Below, in pieces: positions 26,076 through 35,245 of a stretch of 64,000 nucleotides of DNA (positions are counted from its first letter, which is position 1; the number at the start of each line of letters is the position of its first letter). The DNA is from Streptomyces luomodiensis (GTDB taxonomy: Bacteria > Actinomycetota > Actinomycetes > Streptomycetales > Streptomycetaceae). The translations under genes and the position numbers were made by a program. The stretch covers positions 5,394,001-5,458,000 of the forward strand of contig NZ_CP117522.1 in assembly GCF_031679605.1 (NCBI RefSeq), written 5' to 3'. The notes below the pieces were generated by a model. That model saw only the letters and a program-made list of their open reading frames with translations. It did not search any database and was not told the origin of the DNA.

Positions 26076-26363
26076 TCAGACGGCGATGGCGACCTCCGCC
26101 AGCCCGCCCTTCTGGGCGACGACCGTGCGGTCCGCGGTGCCGCCCGGAACCAGGGCGCGCAGCGTCCAGGTGCCCTCGGCTGCGTAGAAGCGGAACTGTC
26201 CGGTCGCGGAGGTTGGGACCTCGGCGGTGAACTCACCGGTGCTGTCCAGGAGGCGGACGTACCCGGTGACGGGCTCGCCGTCGCGGGTCACCGAACCCTG
26301 GATGGTGGTCTCACCGGGCTTGATCGTCGAGGCGTCGGGGCCGCCGGCCTGGGCTCCACACAT
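26076..26363 (-). CDS. DUF1416 (SseC-like) protein
   Basis: A 95-residue protein with a Cys at position 2 (MCGAQAGG) and a beta-sandwich of transthyretin-like repeats (TIQGSVTRDGEPVTGYVRLLDSTGEF). It matches DUF1416, called SseC in mycobacteria, which always sits next to a CysA-type thiosulfate sulfurtransferase. Here it follows that gene by 30 bases on the same strand. The conserved N-terminal Cys may be a sulfur acceptor; this is inference. Confidence 0.9.
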   Translation of the reverse strand: MCGAQAGGPDASTIKPGETTIQGSVTRDGEPVTGYVRLLDSTGEFTAEVPTSATGQFRFYAAEGTWTLRALVPGGTADRTVVAQKGGLAEVAIAV

Positions 26364-26393
26364 GGCTGTCTGTCCTTACGTTCGGGATGGGGG

Positions 26394-27233
26394 TCAGCTG
26401 TTGGCGCCGAGCTCGATCGGCACGCCGACCAGCGAGCCGTACTCGGTCCAGGAACCGTCGTAGTTCTTGACGTTGGGCTGGCCGAGCAGCTCGTGCAGGA
26501 CGAACCAGGTGTGAGCGGAGCGCTCACCGATACGGCAGTAGGCGATGGTGTCCTTCGACAGGTCGACGCCCTCGGCCTCGTAGAGCTCCTTGAGCTCGTC
26601 GTCGGACTTGAAGGTGCCGTCGTCGTTGGCCGACTTCGACCACGGGATGTTGCGGGCGGACGGGACGTGGCCCGGACGCTGCGACTGCTCCTGCGGGAGG
26701 TGGGCCGGGGCGAGCAGCTTGCCGGAGAACTCGTCGGGGGAGCGCACGTCGACCAGGTTCAGCGAGCCGATGGCGGCCACGACGTCGTCGCGGAAGGCGC
26801 GGATCGAGGTGTCCTGCTCCTTGGCCTTGTACTCGGTCTTCGCCCGGCTCGGGACCTCGGCGACCAGGTCGCGGGAGTCGAGCTCCCACTTCTTGCGGCC
26901 GCCGTCGAGCAGCTTGACGTCCTGGTGGCCGTAGAGCTTGAAGTACCAGTAGGCGTAGGCCGCGAACCAGTTGTTGTTGCCGCCGTACAGCACGACCGTG
27001 TCGTCGTTGGCGATGCCCTTCTCCGACAGGAGCTTCTCGAAGCCGGCCTGGTCGACGAAGTCACGGCGCACCGGGTCCTGGAGGTCCTGCTTCCAGTCGA
27101 TCCGGATGGCGTTCTTGATGTGGTTCTTGTCGTAGGCCGAGGTGTCCTCGTCCACCTCGACGATGACCGTCTTGGGGTCGTCGATACGGGCCTGGACCCA
27201 GTCGGCGTCCACCAGGACGTCACTGCGGCTCAT
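26394..27233 (-). CDS. Thiosulfate sulfurtransferase, tandem rhodanese (CysA/SseA type)
   Basis: A 279-residue cytoplasmic enzyme with an inactive N-terminal and an active C-terminal rhodanese domain. The active loop CRIGERS has Cys at about 233 and fits the thiosulfate-type CRxGxR pattern rather than mercaptopyruvate-type. Further signatures are VLYGGNNNWFAAYAYWYFKLYG and NYDGSWTEYGSLVGVPIE. It is co-transcribed with DUF1416 downstream. The mRNA begins with a leaderless Cys-containing leader peptide (27381-27461), so expression is probably tied to cysteine supply. Confidence 0.95.
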   Translation of the reverse strand: MSRSDVLVDADWVQARIDDPKTVIVEVDEDTSAYDKNHIKNAIRIDWKQDLQDPVRRDFVDQAGFEKLLSEKGIANDDTVVLYGGNNNWFAAYAYWYFKLYGHQDVKLLDGGRKKWELDSRDLVAEVPSRAKTEYKAKEQDTSIRAFRDDVVAAIGSLNLVDVRSPDEFSGKLLAPAHLPQEQSQRPGHVPSARNIPWSKSANDDGTFKSDDELKELYEAEGVDLSKDTIAYCRIGERSAHTWFVLHELLGQPNVKNYDGSWTEYGSLVGVPIELGANS

Positions 27234-27380
27234 GTTCTCTCCTCCGGGGCAGTTGCGGCGGTACGGGCACGCTCGTGGCGCGGCGCCGCGCTGGGCGTGC
27301 GGCGGGCGTACGAGCGAAGTGCGGGAAGGCCCGGCGACGGGCCGAAGAGGGCTGGTCCGGGTACCCCGGACCGCGTCCGT

Positions 27381-27461
27381 TCAGACGGTGCGACAGAGCA
27401 TGGCGGCGACGCGGCACAGGTCGACTGCCCGCCGCTTCGTGAGATCCGCCTGTCGCTTCAT
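27381..27461 (-). CDS. Putative Cys-containing leader peptide upstream of the sulfurtransferase
   Basis: A 26-residue open frame: basic start (MKRQADLTKRR), then VDLCR, and LCRTV at the end. I recognise this pattern (LTxRRxVDLCRVxxxLCR) from leader peptides placed ahead of sulfur and cysteine genes in actinobacteria. The ATG lies seven bases after a good -10 box, so the transcript is probably leaderless. The sulfurtransferase start is 147 bases beyond the stop. Slow reading of the Cys codons when cysteine is scarce could relieve attenuation; the response is inferred. Confidence 0.75.
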   Translation of the reverse strand: MKRQADLTKRRAVDLCRVAAMLCRTV

Positions 27462-27468
27462 GGGTCCG

Positions 27469-27498
27469 ATCGTAGGGACGGACAGGCGGGCATGTCAC
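27469..27498 (-). promoter_or_regulatory. Promoter of the leader peptide-sulfurtransferase operon
   Basis: On the minus strand, a -35 box GTGACA (27493-27498) and a -10 box TACGAT (27469-27474) are separated by 18 bases, close to the HrdB consensus. The -10 ends seven bases before the leader-peptide ATG, so transcription should begin at or next to that ATG. The rest of the gap up to the DUF2993 gene shows no further gene. Confidence 0.75.
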
Positions 27499-27672
27499 CG
27501 GCGTGTCGGATGGTGAGACGCTTTCGTCCGGGCTCTGAGATGAGAGAGGTGTGCGCGCCGGGGAGGCGGGGTCGCCTGGGCAGGCGAGGGCCACGGGCGT
27601 GCGCCGGCGCGGACGAGATCGTCTCAGTCCATGGACCAGGGGGTGGGATCGGCGCCCCTGGTGCCGATCACG

Positions 27673-28359
27673 TCAGCCCGTCAGTTGGACGTTATTACCC
27701 GTGACCGAGACGTCTATGCCGTCCTTGGTGGTCGCGACCTTGTCCAGCCGCATACCCGTGGGCAGTCCGTCGATCTTCCGCTCCATATCGGCCTTCTCGC
27801 GCACCTTGTCCTCCCACTGGGGGATGCCGCCGCCCGGGATCGATTCGGCGTGCAGCCGGATGGTGTCGCCGTTCACGATGCTGACCTGGGAGTGGGCGGT
27901 GAGGCTGAGACCCAGCAGACTGCCGGTGATCTTGACCTTGTTGGTCCCCGACGAGTCGTAGGCGACCGTCACCCCGGGACCCGCGGCCTGTGAGAGGTCC
28001 GCGTAGCTGATGTGGGCCGAGCCGGTGGCGCGGTCGGCGCTGGCGGACGAGAAGCTGCCCGAGATGCGGACGTCGTGCAGCTGGGCGTCGAGCTCGGTGA
28101 CCCGGACGCTGCGGCCGTCGACGGCGTCCGTCGTCAGCCCGTCCACCCCGACGTCGACCTCGTCCAGCTCCTTGCCCGCGACCTGGGTGAGGAACGGAAA
28201 GCCCTTGATCGAGACATTGGGGGTGCTGGCCAGGCCCTGGGAACTCTTGATCTTGTCGGCGGCCTTCGACTCGGCGATGTACACCGCGATGCGATCGGCG
28301 GCCACGAAGAGGCCGCCGAGTATCACGACGACGATCAGGGTGATGCGTAGTGCGCGCAT
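27673..28359 (-). CDS. DUF2993 (LmeA-like) lipid-binding protein
   Basis: A 228-residue protein with an N-terminal membrane anchor (LRITLIVVVILGGLFVAADRI), then the DUF2993 fold. Its conserved motif is NVSIKGFPFLTQVAGKELDEVDV, near residue 50. Mycobacterial LmeA binds phospholipids and affects lipomannan synthesis. A second, longer paralogue lies at 44758-46038. It is a single gene with its own promoter, divergent from the sulfurtransferase leader region only by orientation of spacing, and on the same strand. Confidence 0.87.
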   Translation of the reverse strand: MRALRITLIVVVILGGLFVAADRIAVYIAESKAADKIKSSQGLASTPNVSIKGFPFLTQVAGKELDEVDVGVDGLTTDAVDGRSVRVTELDAQLHDVRISGSFSSASADRATGSAHISYADLSQAAGPGVTVAYDSSGTNKVKITGSLLGLSLTAHSQVSIVNGDTIRLHAESIPGGGIPQWEDKVREKADMERKIDGLPTGMRLDKVATTKDGIDVSVTGNNVQLTG

Positions 28360-28443
28360 GGGATGGGTCCCCCCAGGTTCTCGCTCAGGCGTTCGCCTGA
28401 GGTTGCCGAGCCTAACCGGAGCAGGGAAACGGGAGCCGGGCCG

Positions 28444-29775
28444 TCAGCCCAGGGCGCGGCCGATCACATAGACCACCGGAGCGGCGGCCGCGAGCGGCAG
28501 CGCCACGCCCGCCGTCATGTGGACGAAGCGCGACGGGTAGTCGTAGCCGGCCACCCGGTGGCCGATCAGCGCGCACGCCCCGGCCGCGAACCCCAGCAGG
28601 GCGGCGGTGGAGGTGCCCGTTCCGGTGAGCTGCCCGGCCCCGGCCCCGGCGCCCGTGGCGGCCGCCAGCGCGACCACGACGGCGGCGGCGGTCGGCAGCG
28701 GCACCGCCCGGACCAGCACGGCCGCGGCGACGGCGGCCGCCCCCAGCACCACGGCGTCCGAGGACTCGGCGACAGCGGTCAGATACCCGGCCGCCAGTAC
28801 GGTGAGCGCGGTGGACGCCACGGTGGCCGTGAGCCCGTACAGCCGCTCGTCCGGGGAGGCGTGGCTGCGCAGCTGGAGGACCAGCACCAGCAGCAGCCAG
28901 ACGCCGATGGTGCCGATCACGACCGTCGGCGCGTGGTCCCGCTCGGTGGTGAGCAGCCCGATGTCGGCGGCCAGACCGCCCGCGTAGGCGAGCGCGATGC
29001 CCTGCCGGGCGGGCCACATGCCGTTCAGCCGGAACCAGCCGGCCGCCGTGACCGCCTGCAACACCGCCACCACGACGGCGACCGCCGGGCGGCCCAGCGG
29101 CGCGGCGGCCGCGAGCAGAGCGGCGATCACGGAGGTCAAGGCGGCGGGGACGAACCCCGGCGGGAGGATCTGCGGACGGCCCTCGGCGCGGGCCTTCTCG
29201 GCGGCGGTGAGCGGCCGGTCCGGCTGCGGGGCGGTGGGCTCGGCGGTCGCGGTCGCGGTCGCGGTCGCGGTCGCGGTGGCGGTGGGCGCGGCCTGTGCGG
29301 CCTGCGTCGAGGCCTGTGCGTGAGCCTGCGCCTGTGCCTGTGTGTGGGCCTGTGCCTGTGCGTGGTCGGCGGGCTGGTAGCGCTGCTGCGGCTGGTGCTG
29401 CTGGTGATCCCAGCCGTGGGCGTACTGCCCCTGGTGGCCCTGCTGGGCTTGGTGGCCCTGCTGGGCGGCGGCGTACGGGTCCGCGTACGGCTGCTGTGCG
29501 TATTGCTGCTGCGGCGGCTGCTGGTACTGCTGCTGCTGCTGCGGCTGGGCCTGTGCGTACCCCTGCTGCTGCGGATACCCCTCGTACCCCGGCCAGTCGG
29601 CCGGTTGCTGCTGGGCGCCCTGGCCGTGACCGCCGTAAGGAGGCGCGCTCTGGTCGTGTCCGCCGTAAGGAGCCTCGTACGACCCGTACGGGGGATACGG
29701 CTGGTCGTACGGCTGGTGCTGCTGCTGGTGAGGCTCGTGGGGTTGGTGCTGGGGCTGGTGCGGCTGGTTGCTCAT
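28444..29775 (-). CDS. Membrane protein with long Gln/His/Pro-rich N-terminal tail
   Basis: A 443-residue protein starting at ATG 29775 (MSNQPHQPQHQPHEP). The first 200 residues are low-complexity: Gln, His, Pro, Tyr and Ala repeats, then an Ala-Thr dipeptide run coded by a hexanucleotide repeat. From about residue 220 it is an integral membrane protein with around nine hydrophobic segments, ending VVYVIGRALG. I do not recognise a transport signature. Disordered proline-rich tails on actinobacterial membrane proteins often serve as protein-contact regions. The start codon lies 11 bases after the stop of the MoaD-like gene, so the two form an operon. Confidence 0.75.
   Translation of the reverse strand: MSNQPHQPQHQPHEPHQQQHQPYDQPYPPYGSYEAPYGGHDQSAPPYGGHGQGAQQQPADWPGYEGYPQQQGYAQAQPQQQQQYQQPPQQQYAQQPYADPYAAAQQGHQAQQGHQGQYAHGWDHQQHQPQQRYQPADHAQAQAHTQAQAQAHAQASTQAAQAAPTATATATATATATAEPTAPQPDRPLTAAEKARAEGRPQILPPGFVPAALTSVIAALLAAAAPLGRPAVAVVVAVLQAVTAAGWFRLNGMWPARQGIALAYAGGLAADIGLLTTERDHAPTVVIGTIGVWLLLVLVLQLRSHASPDERLYGLTATVASTALTVLAAGYLTAVAESSDAVVLGAAAVAAAVLVRAVPLPTAAAVVVALAAATGAGAGAGQLTGTGTSTAALLGFAAGACALIGHRVAGYDYPSRFVHMTAGVALPLAAAAPVVYVIGRALG
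29245..29274. repeat. Hexanucleotide microsatellite (GGTCGC)5
   Basis: Five perfect copies of GGTCGC, followed by related GGTGGC, lie inside the membrane-protein gene. They encode alternating Ala-Thr in the disordered tail. Being in-frame, changes in copy number would alter tail length without breaking the gene. Confidence 0.9.
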
Positions 29776-29786
29776 GAGCTCGGGGG

Positions 29787-30062
29787 TCACCCTCCTGCGA
29801 ACGGCGGGAGCACCTCGACCGTGCCGCCCTCGGCGAGTTGGATCGTCTTGTGGTCCCGGGTGCCGACGGGGGCTCCGTCGACCAGGAACGAACAGCGCAG
29901 CAGGACCCGCGCGAACTCCGGCCGCGCGAGGTGCCGCTCCCGGGCCGCGTCGAGCGCCTCCGCCAGCGTCCACGCGGTGTACGGCTCCTCCGTGGTACCG
30001 GCCGCGGCGCGGGCGGCGGCCCAGTACCGGATGGTCCCGGCGGGCGTGTTCATCATCGCCAT
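29787..30062 (-). CDS. MoaD/ThiS-family sulfur carrier protein
   Basis: A 91-residue ubiquitin-like protein ending in the required Gly-Gly (PPFAGG). It has the typical segments IRYWAAARAAAG at the start and LVDGAPVG and EGGTVEVLPPFAGG at the end. ATG 30062 has AAAGGGAT upstream. The C-terminal glycine is normally activated by an E1-like enzyme and loaded with sulfur for molybdopterin or thiamine synthesis; no such partner is nearby. It is the first gene before the Gln-rich membrane protein. Confidence 0.87.
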   Translation of the reverse strand: MAMMNTPAGTIRYWAAARAAAGTTEEPYTAWTLAEALDAARERHLARPEFARVLLRCSFLVDGAPVGTRDHKTIQLAEGGTVEVLPPFAGG

Positions 30063-30184
30063 CGCGATCCCTTTCCCGTCATCTGCCGCCTCCATGATGA
30101 CGGGTGCGGGCACGCCCCAGGACACCGCGCGCGGTTCGTCGAAAATACGGACGGTTCAGCACGACCGTCGCTTAAGGTTTTCGT

Positions 30185-31927
30185 GTGCTGGTACGACTGA
30201 TACGGGCGTATCTGAGGCCCTATACCCGAACGATCACGTTGATCGTTTTATTACAGCTGGTACAGACGCTCGCCACCCTCTACCTGCCCACGCTGAACGC
30301 GGACATCATCGACAGCGGAGTGGTCACGGGCGACACCGGCTACATCCTCCGTGTCGGCGGGCTGATGATCGCCGTCACACTCGTCCAGATCGTGTGCGCC
30401 GCGGGCGCCGTCTACTTCAGCGCCCGCACCTCCATGGCGCTCGGCCGTGATGTGCGCGCCGCCGTCTTCGACCGGGTGCAGTCCTTCTCCGCCCGCGAGG
30501 TGGGCCACTTCGGGGCGCCGTCCCTGATCACCCGCACCACCAACGATGTGCAGCAGGTGCAGCTGCTGTGCCTGCTGTCCTTCACGCTGATGGTCTCGGC
30601 GCCGATCATGTGCGTGGGCGGCGTCGTCATGGCGCTCAACCAGGACGTTCCCCTGTCCGGGCTGCTCCTGCTCATCGTGCCGACCCTGGGCCTCGTCGTC
30701 ACGCTCATCGTCCGCCGGATGCGGCCGCTGTTCCGCGACGTCCAGGCGCGCATCGACACCGTCAACCGGGTGCTGCGCGAGCAGATCACCGGCATCCGGG
30801 TCATCCGCGCCTTCGTCCGCGACACCCATGAGCGCGACCGCTTCACCGCCGCCAACACCGGGCTGATGGACGTCTCGCTGCGCGCCGGGCGGCTGATGTC
30901 GCTGATGTTCCCGGTCGTGATGCTGGTGGTGAACCTGTCCAGCGTCGCGGTCGTCTGGTTCGGCGGACAGCGCATCGACAGCGGGGGTATGCAGGTCGGC
31001 GCGCTGACCGCGTTCCTCAGCTATCTGATGCAGATCCTGACGTCCGTGATGATGGCCACCTTCATGTTCATGATGGTGCCGAGGGCCGAGGTGTGCGCCG
31101 AGCGCATCCAGGAGGTGCTGGACACCGAGACCAGCGTCATGCCGCCGCTTCAGCCCGTCGCGCCCGCGCCCGCGGCCGCCGGACGGGGGCTGCTGGAGCT
31201 GCGGGGGGTGGAGTTCCGCTACCCGGGGGCCGACGAGCCCGTGCTGCGCGACATCTCGCTGATCGCCCGGCCCGGCCGGACCACCGCCGTCATCGGCTCG
31301 ACCGGCAGCGGCAAGTCGACCCTGCTGGGGCTGGTGCCGCGGCTGTTCGACGCGACCGACGGCAGCGTCCACATCGACGGGGTGGACGTGCGCGACCTCG
31401 ACCCGGAGGTGATGGCCAGGACCATCGGGCTCGTCCCGCAGAAGCCGTATCTCTTCTCCGGCACGGTCGCCTCGAACCTGCGGTACGGCAATCCCGACGC
31501 CACCGACGAGGAGCTGTGGCAGGCCCTGGAGACGGCCCAGGCGCGGGAGTTCGTGGCGGCCATGGAGGGCGGTCTGGACGCCCCGATCGCCCAGGGCGGG
31601 ACCAACGTGTCCGGCGGTCAGCGGCAGCGGCTGGCGATCGCCCGCGCCCTGGTCCGCAAGCCGTCCGTCTACCTCTTCGACGACTCCTTCTCCGCGCTGG
31701 ACTACGCCACCGACGCCCGGCTGAGAGCGGCGCTCGCGGACGAGACGGAGGACACGACGGTCGTCATCGTCGCCCAGCGGGTGTCCACCATCCGGAGCGC
31801 CGATCTGATCGTGGTGCTCGACGCCGGGCGGATCGTCGGCGCCGGAACCCACGGCGAGCTGATGGCCGGCAATGAGACCTACCGCGAGATCGTGCTCTCC
31901 CAGCTCACCGAACAGGAGGCGGCATGA
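30185..31927 (+). CDS. ABC exporter half-transporter with degenerate catalytic site
   Basis: A 580-residue half-transporter: six transmembrane segments (about 1-310) and an ATPase domain with Walker [10 protein letters not shown] near residue 370, signature [10 protein letters not shown] and Walker [13 protein letters not shown] near 495. The residue after the Walker B Asp is Asp instead of the catalytic Glu. This is the hallmark of the degenerate-site subunit in heterodimeric exporters such as TM287/288. It overlaps the next gene by four bases (31924-31927), which encodes the canonical partner. GTG 30185 is the chosen start. Likely multidrug or lipid exporter; substrate unknown. Confidence 0.9.
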   Translation: MLVRLIRAYLRPYTRTITLIVLLQLVQTLATLYLPTLNADIIDSGVVTGDTGYILRVGGLMIAVTLVQIVCAAGAVYFSARTSMALGRDVRAAVFDRVQSFSAREVGHFGAPSLITRTTNDVQQVQLLCLLSFTLMVSAPIMCVGGVVMALNQDVPLSGLLLLIVPTLGLVVTLIVRRMRPLFRDVQARIDTVNRVLREQITGIRVIRAFVRDTHERDRFTAANTGLMDVSLRAGRLMSLMFPVVMLVVNLSSVAVVWFGGQRIDSGGMQVGALTAFLSYLMQILTSVMMATFMFMMVPRAEVCAERIQEVLDTETSVMPPLQPVAPAPAAAGRGLLELRGVEFRYPGADEPVLRDISLIARPGRTTAVIGSTGSGKSTLLGLVPRLFDATDGSVHIDGVDVRDLDPEVMARTIGLVPQKPYLFSGTVASNLRYGNPDATDEELWQALETAQAREFVAAMEGGLDAPIAQGGTNVSGGQRQRLAIARALVRKPSVYLFDDSFSALDYATDARLRAALADETEDTTVVIVAQRVSTIRSADLIVVLDAGRIVGAGTHGELMAGNETYREIVLSQLTEQEAA

Positions 31928-33882
31928 GCGGCACCACGGCCCCCCGGAGGGGCCCGGCGCCCGCCGCCGGGCCCGGACGCTTCATGGGCGGGCAGCCGAC
32001 CGAGCGGTCCATGGACTTCCGCGGCTCCAGCCGCCGGCTGCTGGCCCGGCTGCGCCCCGAGCGCGGTATCGCGCTGCTGGTGCTCGCGCTGTGCACGGTC
32101 AGCATCGGCCTGTCGGTGGCGGGACCGAAGATCCTCGGCGAGGCCACCGACCTGATCTTCGCGGGCATCGTCGGACGGCAGCTGCCCGACGGCGTCAGCA
32201 AGGAGCAGGCCGTCCAGCGGCTGCGCGACCGGGACCAGGGCACGGTCGCCGACATGGTCGCCTCGATGGACGTCACCCCCGGCCAGGGCATCGACTTCCA
32301 CGCGGTCGGCACCGTGCTGCTGTGGGTCACGGCGCTGTACGCCGCCGCCTCGCTGCTGAACCTCGTCCAGGCGCGGGTGGCCACGGCCGTCGTCCAGCGC
32401 GCGGTCTTCCGGCTGCGCGAGGACGTGGAGCACAAGCTGGCGCGGCTGCCGCTGTCGTACTTCGACCGGCAGTCGCGCGGTGAGGTGCTCTCCCGCGCCA
32501 CCAACGACATCGACAACATCCAGCAGACGCTCCAGCAGACCCTCAGCCAGATCATGGCCTCGCTGCTGACGATCGTGGGCGTGCTGGCGATGATGTTCTG
32601 GATCTCGCCGCTGCTGGCGCTGGTGGCGCTGGTCACCGTCCCGGTCTCGGTCTGGGTCACCACGCGCATCGGCAAACGCGCCCAGCCGCAGTTCGTCGCC
32701 CAGTGGAAGACCACGGGCACGCTCAACGCCCATGTCGAGGAGATGTACACCGGCCACTCGCTGGTGAAGGTCTTCGGACGGGAGAAGGAGTCCGCGCGAG
32801 AGTTCCGGGAGCAGAACGACAAGCTCTACGAGGCGGGGTTCCGGGCCCAGTTCATCTCGGGGCTGATCCAGCCCGCGATGATGTTCATCGGCAACCTCAA
32901 CTACGTGCTGGTGGCCGTGGTCGGCGGGCTCCGGGTGGCCACGGGGGCGCTGTCGATCGGCGACGTCCAGGCGTTCGTCCAGTACTCCCGGCAGTTCAGC
33001 CAGCCGCTCACCCAGGTGGCCTCCATGGCCAACCTGGTGCAGTCGGGCGTGGCCTCCGCCGAGCGGGTCTTCGAGCTGCTGGACGCGCCCGAGCAGAGCG
33101 CGGAGCCGGTGGACGCACGGCGGCCGGAGGCGGTGCGGGGGCGGGTCGCGTTCGAGCAGGTCTCCTTCCGCTACCAGCCGGACAAGCCGCTCATCGACGG
33201 CCTGTCGCTGTCGGTGCGGCCTGGGCAGACCGTGGCCATCGTCGGCCCGACCGGCGCCGGGAAGACCACGCTGGTCAATCTGCTGATGCGGTTCTACGAG
33301 GTCAGCGGCGGGCGGATCACGCTGGACGGGGTGGACATCGCCCAGATGACACGGGAGGAGCTGCGCTCCCATATCGGGATGGTGCTCCAGGACACCTGGC
33401 TCTTCGGCGGCACGATCGCCGAGAACATCGCCTACGGCGCGCGGGAGGCGAGCTTCGAGGAGATCGTGGCGGCGGCGAAGGCCACCTATGTGGACCGCTT
33501 CGTACGGATGCTGCCGGACGGCTACGACACGGTGATCGACGAAGAGGGGTCCAACGTCAGCGCCGGGGAGAAGCAGCTGATCACGATCGCCCGCGCGTTC
33601 CTCTCGGCGCCGTCGATCCTGGTGCTGGACGAGGCCACGAGCTCGGTCGACACCCGGACCGAGGTCCTCATCCAGCGGGCGATGGCCTCGCTGCGGAGCG
33701 GCCGTACGAGCTTCGTGATCGCGCACCGGCTGTCGACGATCCGCGACGCGGACGTGATCCTGGTGATGGAGGCGGGGCGGATCGTGGAGCAGGGCTCCCA
33801 CGAGACGCTCCTGGCGGCCGGTGGCGCGTATGCCCGGCTCTACGCGTCCCAGTTCGCCGAGCCGGTGGCCGAAGCGGAGTGA
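31924..33882 (+). CDS. ABC exporter half-transporter, catalytically complete partner
   Basis: A 652-residue half-transporter with a Pro/Gly-rich N-terminal extension and a membrane domain enlarged between helices 1 and 2 (residues about 75-130). Its ATPase domain has Walker [10 protein letters not shown] near residue 440, signature NVSAGEKQL and Walker [13 protein letters not shown] near 565 with the catalytic Glu. It is coupled by an ATGA overlap to the upstream half-transporter that lacks this Glu, so the two almost certainly form one heterodimer. Confidence 0.92.
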   Translation: MSGTTAPRRGPAPAAGPGRFMGGQPTERSMDFRGSSRRLLARLRPERGIALLVLALCTVSIGLSVAGPKILGEATDLIFAGIVGRQLPDGVSKEQAVQRLRDRDQGTVADMVASMDVTPGQGIDFHAVGTVLLWVTALYAAASLLNLVQARVATAVVQRAVFRLREDVEHKLARLPLSYFDRQSRGEVLSRATNDIDNIQQTLQQTLSQIMASLLTIVGVLAMMFWISPLLALVALVTVPVSVWVTTRIGKRAQPQFVAQWKTTGTLNAHVEEMYTGHSLVKVFGREKESAREFREQNDKLYEAGFRAQFISGLIQPAMMFIGNLNYVLVAVVGGLRVATGALSIGDVQAFVQYSRQFSQPLTQVASMANLVQSGVASAERVFELLDAPEQSAEPVDARRPEAVRGRVAFEQVSFRYQPDKPLIDGLSLSVRPGQTVAIVGPTGAGKTTLVNLLMRFYEVSGGRITLDGVDIAQMTREELRSHIGMVLQDTWLFGGTIAENIAYGAREASFEEIVAAAKATYVDRFVRMLPDGYDTVIDEEGSNVSAGEKQLITIARAFLSAPSILVLDEATSSVDTRTEVLIQRAMASLRSGRTSFVIAHRLSTIRDADVILVMEAGRIVEQGSHETLLAAGGAYARLYASQFAEPVAEAE

Positions 33883-33907
33883 GCGCGCCCACGTGTGGGT
33901 CGCTCGG

Positions 33908-34024
33908 GCATGGGCTGCTCGGGCGTGGGCTTGTTCGGTGCTCGGGCCGCTCGGGCGTGGGCGACTCCGGCGTGGGCGACTCCGGCGTGGGCTGCTCGGG
34001 CTCGGCCGCTCGGGCGTAGGCCGC
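33908..34024. repeat. Degenerate GCTCGGGCGTGGGC repeats
   Basis: About eight imperfect copies of a 15-base unit around CGGGCGTGGGC fill the gap between the exporter and the convergent hydrolase gene. They include two exact head-to-tail copies of GGCGTGGGCGACTCC. Noncoding. Confidence 0.65.
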
Positions 34025-34987
34025 TCAGGCGTGGGTCGCGGCCCAGTCGGCGATGCGGGTCAGCAGGGCGGGGGAGGCGGCGGTCTCCGCGTGCCCGTAG
34101 CCCGGTTCGATCCACAGCTCCGTGCTGGCCGGGTCCGCCGCCGACGCCAGCATCCGCGGATGGTCCAGCGGGAAGTACGGGTCCCGGTCGCCGTGCACGA
34201 TCAGCAGCGGCGTCGGCGCGATCAGCGGCGCGGCGGCCACCGGGGGCAGCGGATCGACGCCCCAGCCGCGGGGGTCGATCCGGGTGCGCAGCCCGTAGCG
34301 GGAGACCAGCCGGCCCGCCGGGCGGGTGACCGCCCAGTGCACCCGCCGCATGGGCGCGGTGCCCCGGTAGTACCAGCGGGCGGGTGCGCTCACCGCGACC
34401 ACGGCATCGGGCGCCGCGTCGAGCGTGGCGTCGGATGACGCGCCCGACGCCGCCCCGCCGATACGCTCCGTGCGCCCTTGTGAGCGCCCCGTGCGCTCCT
34501 CATTGTGTACAGCGCGCTCCCCTTCGTGTACGCCGTGCATCGGCCGGATGTCTTCGTGCGGCCGGTACAGCGCCGCCTGCCGGATCACCACCGAGCCGCC
34601 CATCGAAAAGCCGACCGTGGCGACCCGCCGATGTCCCAGCCGGCGCGCCCAGCGCACCGCGGCGACCAGGTCCAGCACCTCGCGATCGCCGACCGTGGAC
34701 CGTCCGCCGGACCGGCCATGGCCCCGGAAGGAGAACGTGATCACGGCCGTACGCTGGCGAAACGCCGAGGCCACCCGCCGCAGCGCGGGCCGCTCCAGGG
34801 CGCCGGTGAAGCCGTGCCCGACCACCAGCGCGAGCGGGCCGGAGGGTTCGCCGCCGGGTGCCGGGGAAGGCTCGTACCGGGCCTCGATCGGGACCCCGTC
34901 CTCGGTCAGCAGAGTGGCCCGTCGCACCCCCGTGGCGGCCGTGGAAAGACAACGGGGAGCGGATTCGGTCTCTCCGGCACATGTCAT
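34025..34987 (-). CDS. Alpha/beta-fold hydrolase with an insertion
   Basis: A 320-residue hydrolase. The nucleophile elbow is GFSMGGS near residue 128, HGFTG is the oxyanion region, and IVHGDRDPYFPLDH and GYGHAE carry the likely catalytic Asp and His. Between the elbow and the next strand there is a roughly 50-residue polar insertion (MHGVHEGERAVHNEERT to GAASGASSDAT) that is absent from most relatives and looks disordered. It is divergent from the glnR leader. Substrate unknown. The true start could lie 15-25 residues downstream. Confidence 0.8.
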   Translation of the reverse strand: MTCAGETESAPRCLSTAATGVRRATLLTEDGVPIEARYEPSPAPGGEPSGPLALVVGHGFTGALERPALRRVASAFRQRTAVITFSFRGHGRSGGRSTVGDREVLDLVAAVRWARRLGHRRVATVGFSMGGSVVIRQAALYRPHEDIRPMHGVHEGERAVHNEERTGRSQGRTERIGGAASGASSDATLDAAPDAVVAVSAPARWYYRGTAPMRRVHWAVTRPAGRLVSRYGLRTRIDPRGWGVDPLPPVAAAPLIAPTPLLIVHGDRDPYFPLDHPRMLASAADPASTELWIEPGYGHAETAASPALLTRIADWAATHA

Positions 34988-35009
34988 GTGGGTTATTCTG
35001 CTGTGAAGA

Positions 35010-35041
35010 GGATCCGGGCAACGTAGCCCCCGGGTCCTTTT
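35010..35041 (+). terminator. Terminator-like hairpin with T tract in the glnR leader region
   Basis: A nine-pair stem (GGATCCGGG with CCCGGGTCC, one G-T pair) and 10-base loop is followed directly by TTTT. It lies 200 bases before glnR and downstream of an AT-rich stretch (GTTATTCTGCTG) that could be a promoter. It may terminate a short leader RNA or act as an attenuator. Confidence 0.55.
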
Positions 35042-35124
35042 GTGCTTTCAGGGCGTGATGCGCGTTTGAGCGCGCAGCCGCTCCAAGGGCGCGGAGCGTA
35101 ACCGTACGAAGTAGTAGCCGCAGA

Positions 35125-35147
35125 CTCCCCCGGGCGCTGCCCGGGAG
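35125..35147 (+). promoter_or_regulatory. Second GC-rich hairpin in the glnR leader
   Basis: CTCCC/GGGAG plus GGGC/GCCC arms form a stem with a 2-base bulge and a 3-base loop, just ahead of the strong ribosome site at 35170-35177. The upstream 34988-35125 stretch holds only the terminator-like hairpin and small GC stems; no gene seen. Confidence 0.45.
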
Positions 35148-35185
35148 GTGCCCCTCTCGCAAGGGACCGAGGAGGAACCGACGTA

Positions 35186-35245
35186 ATGGGCGAGCGAAGC
35201 GAGCACACACTCGAGATCACGGCAGGGGCGGGTGGTGGACGATGA
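35186..35245 (+). CDS. 19-residue leader peptide overlapping the glnR start
   Basis: ATG 35186 follows a near-ideal ribosome site GAGGAGGAA at nine-base spacing. The frame ([19 protein letters not shown]) ends in TGA 35243-35245, which overlaps the glnR ATG 35242-35244 as ATGA. glnR has no convincing ribosome site of its own, so its translation probably depends on ribosomes finishing this peptide. Confidence 0.6.
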   Translation: MGERSEHTLEITAGAGGGR

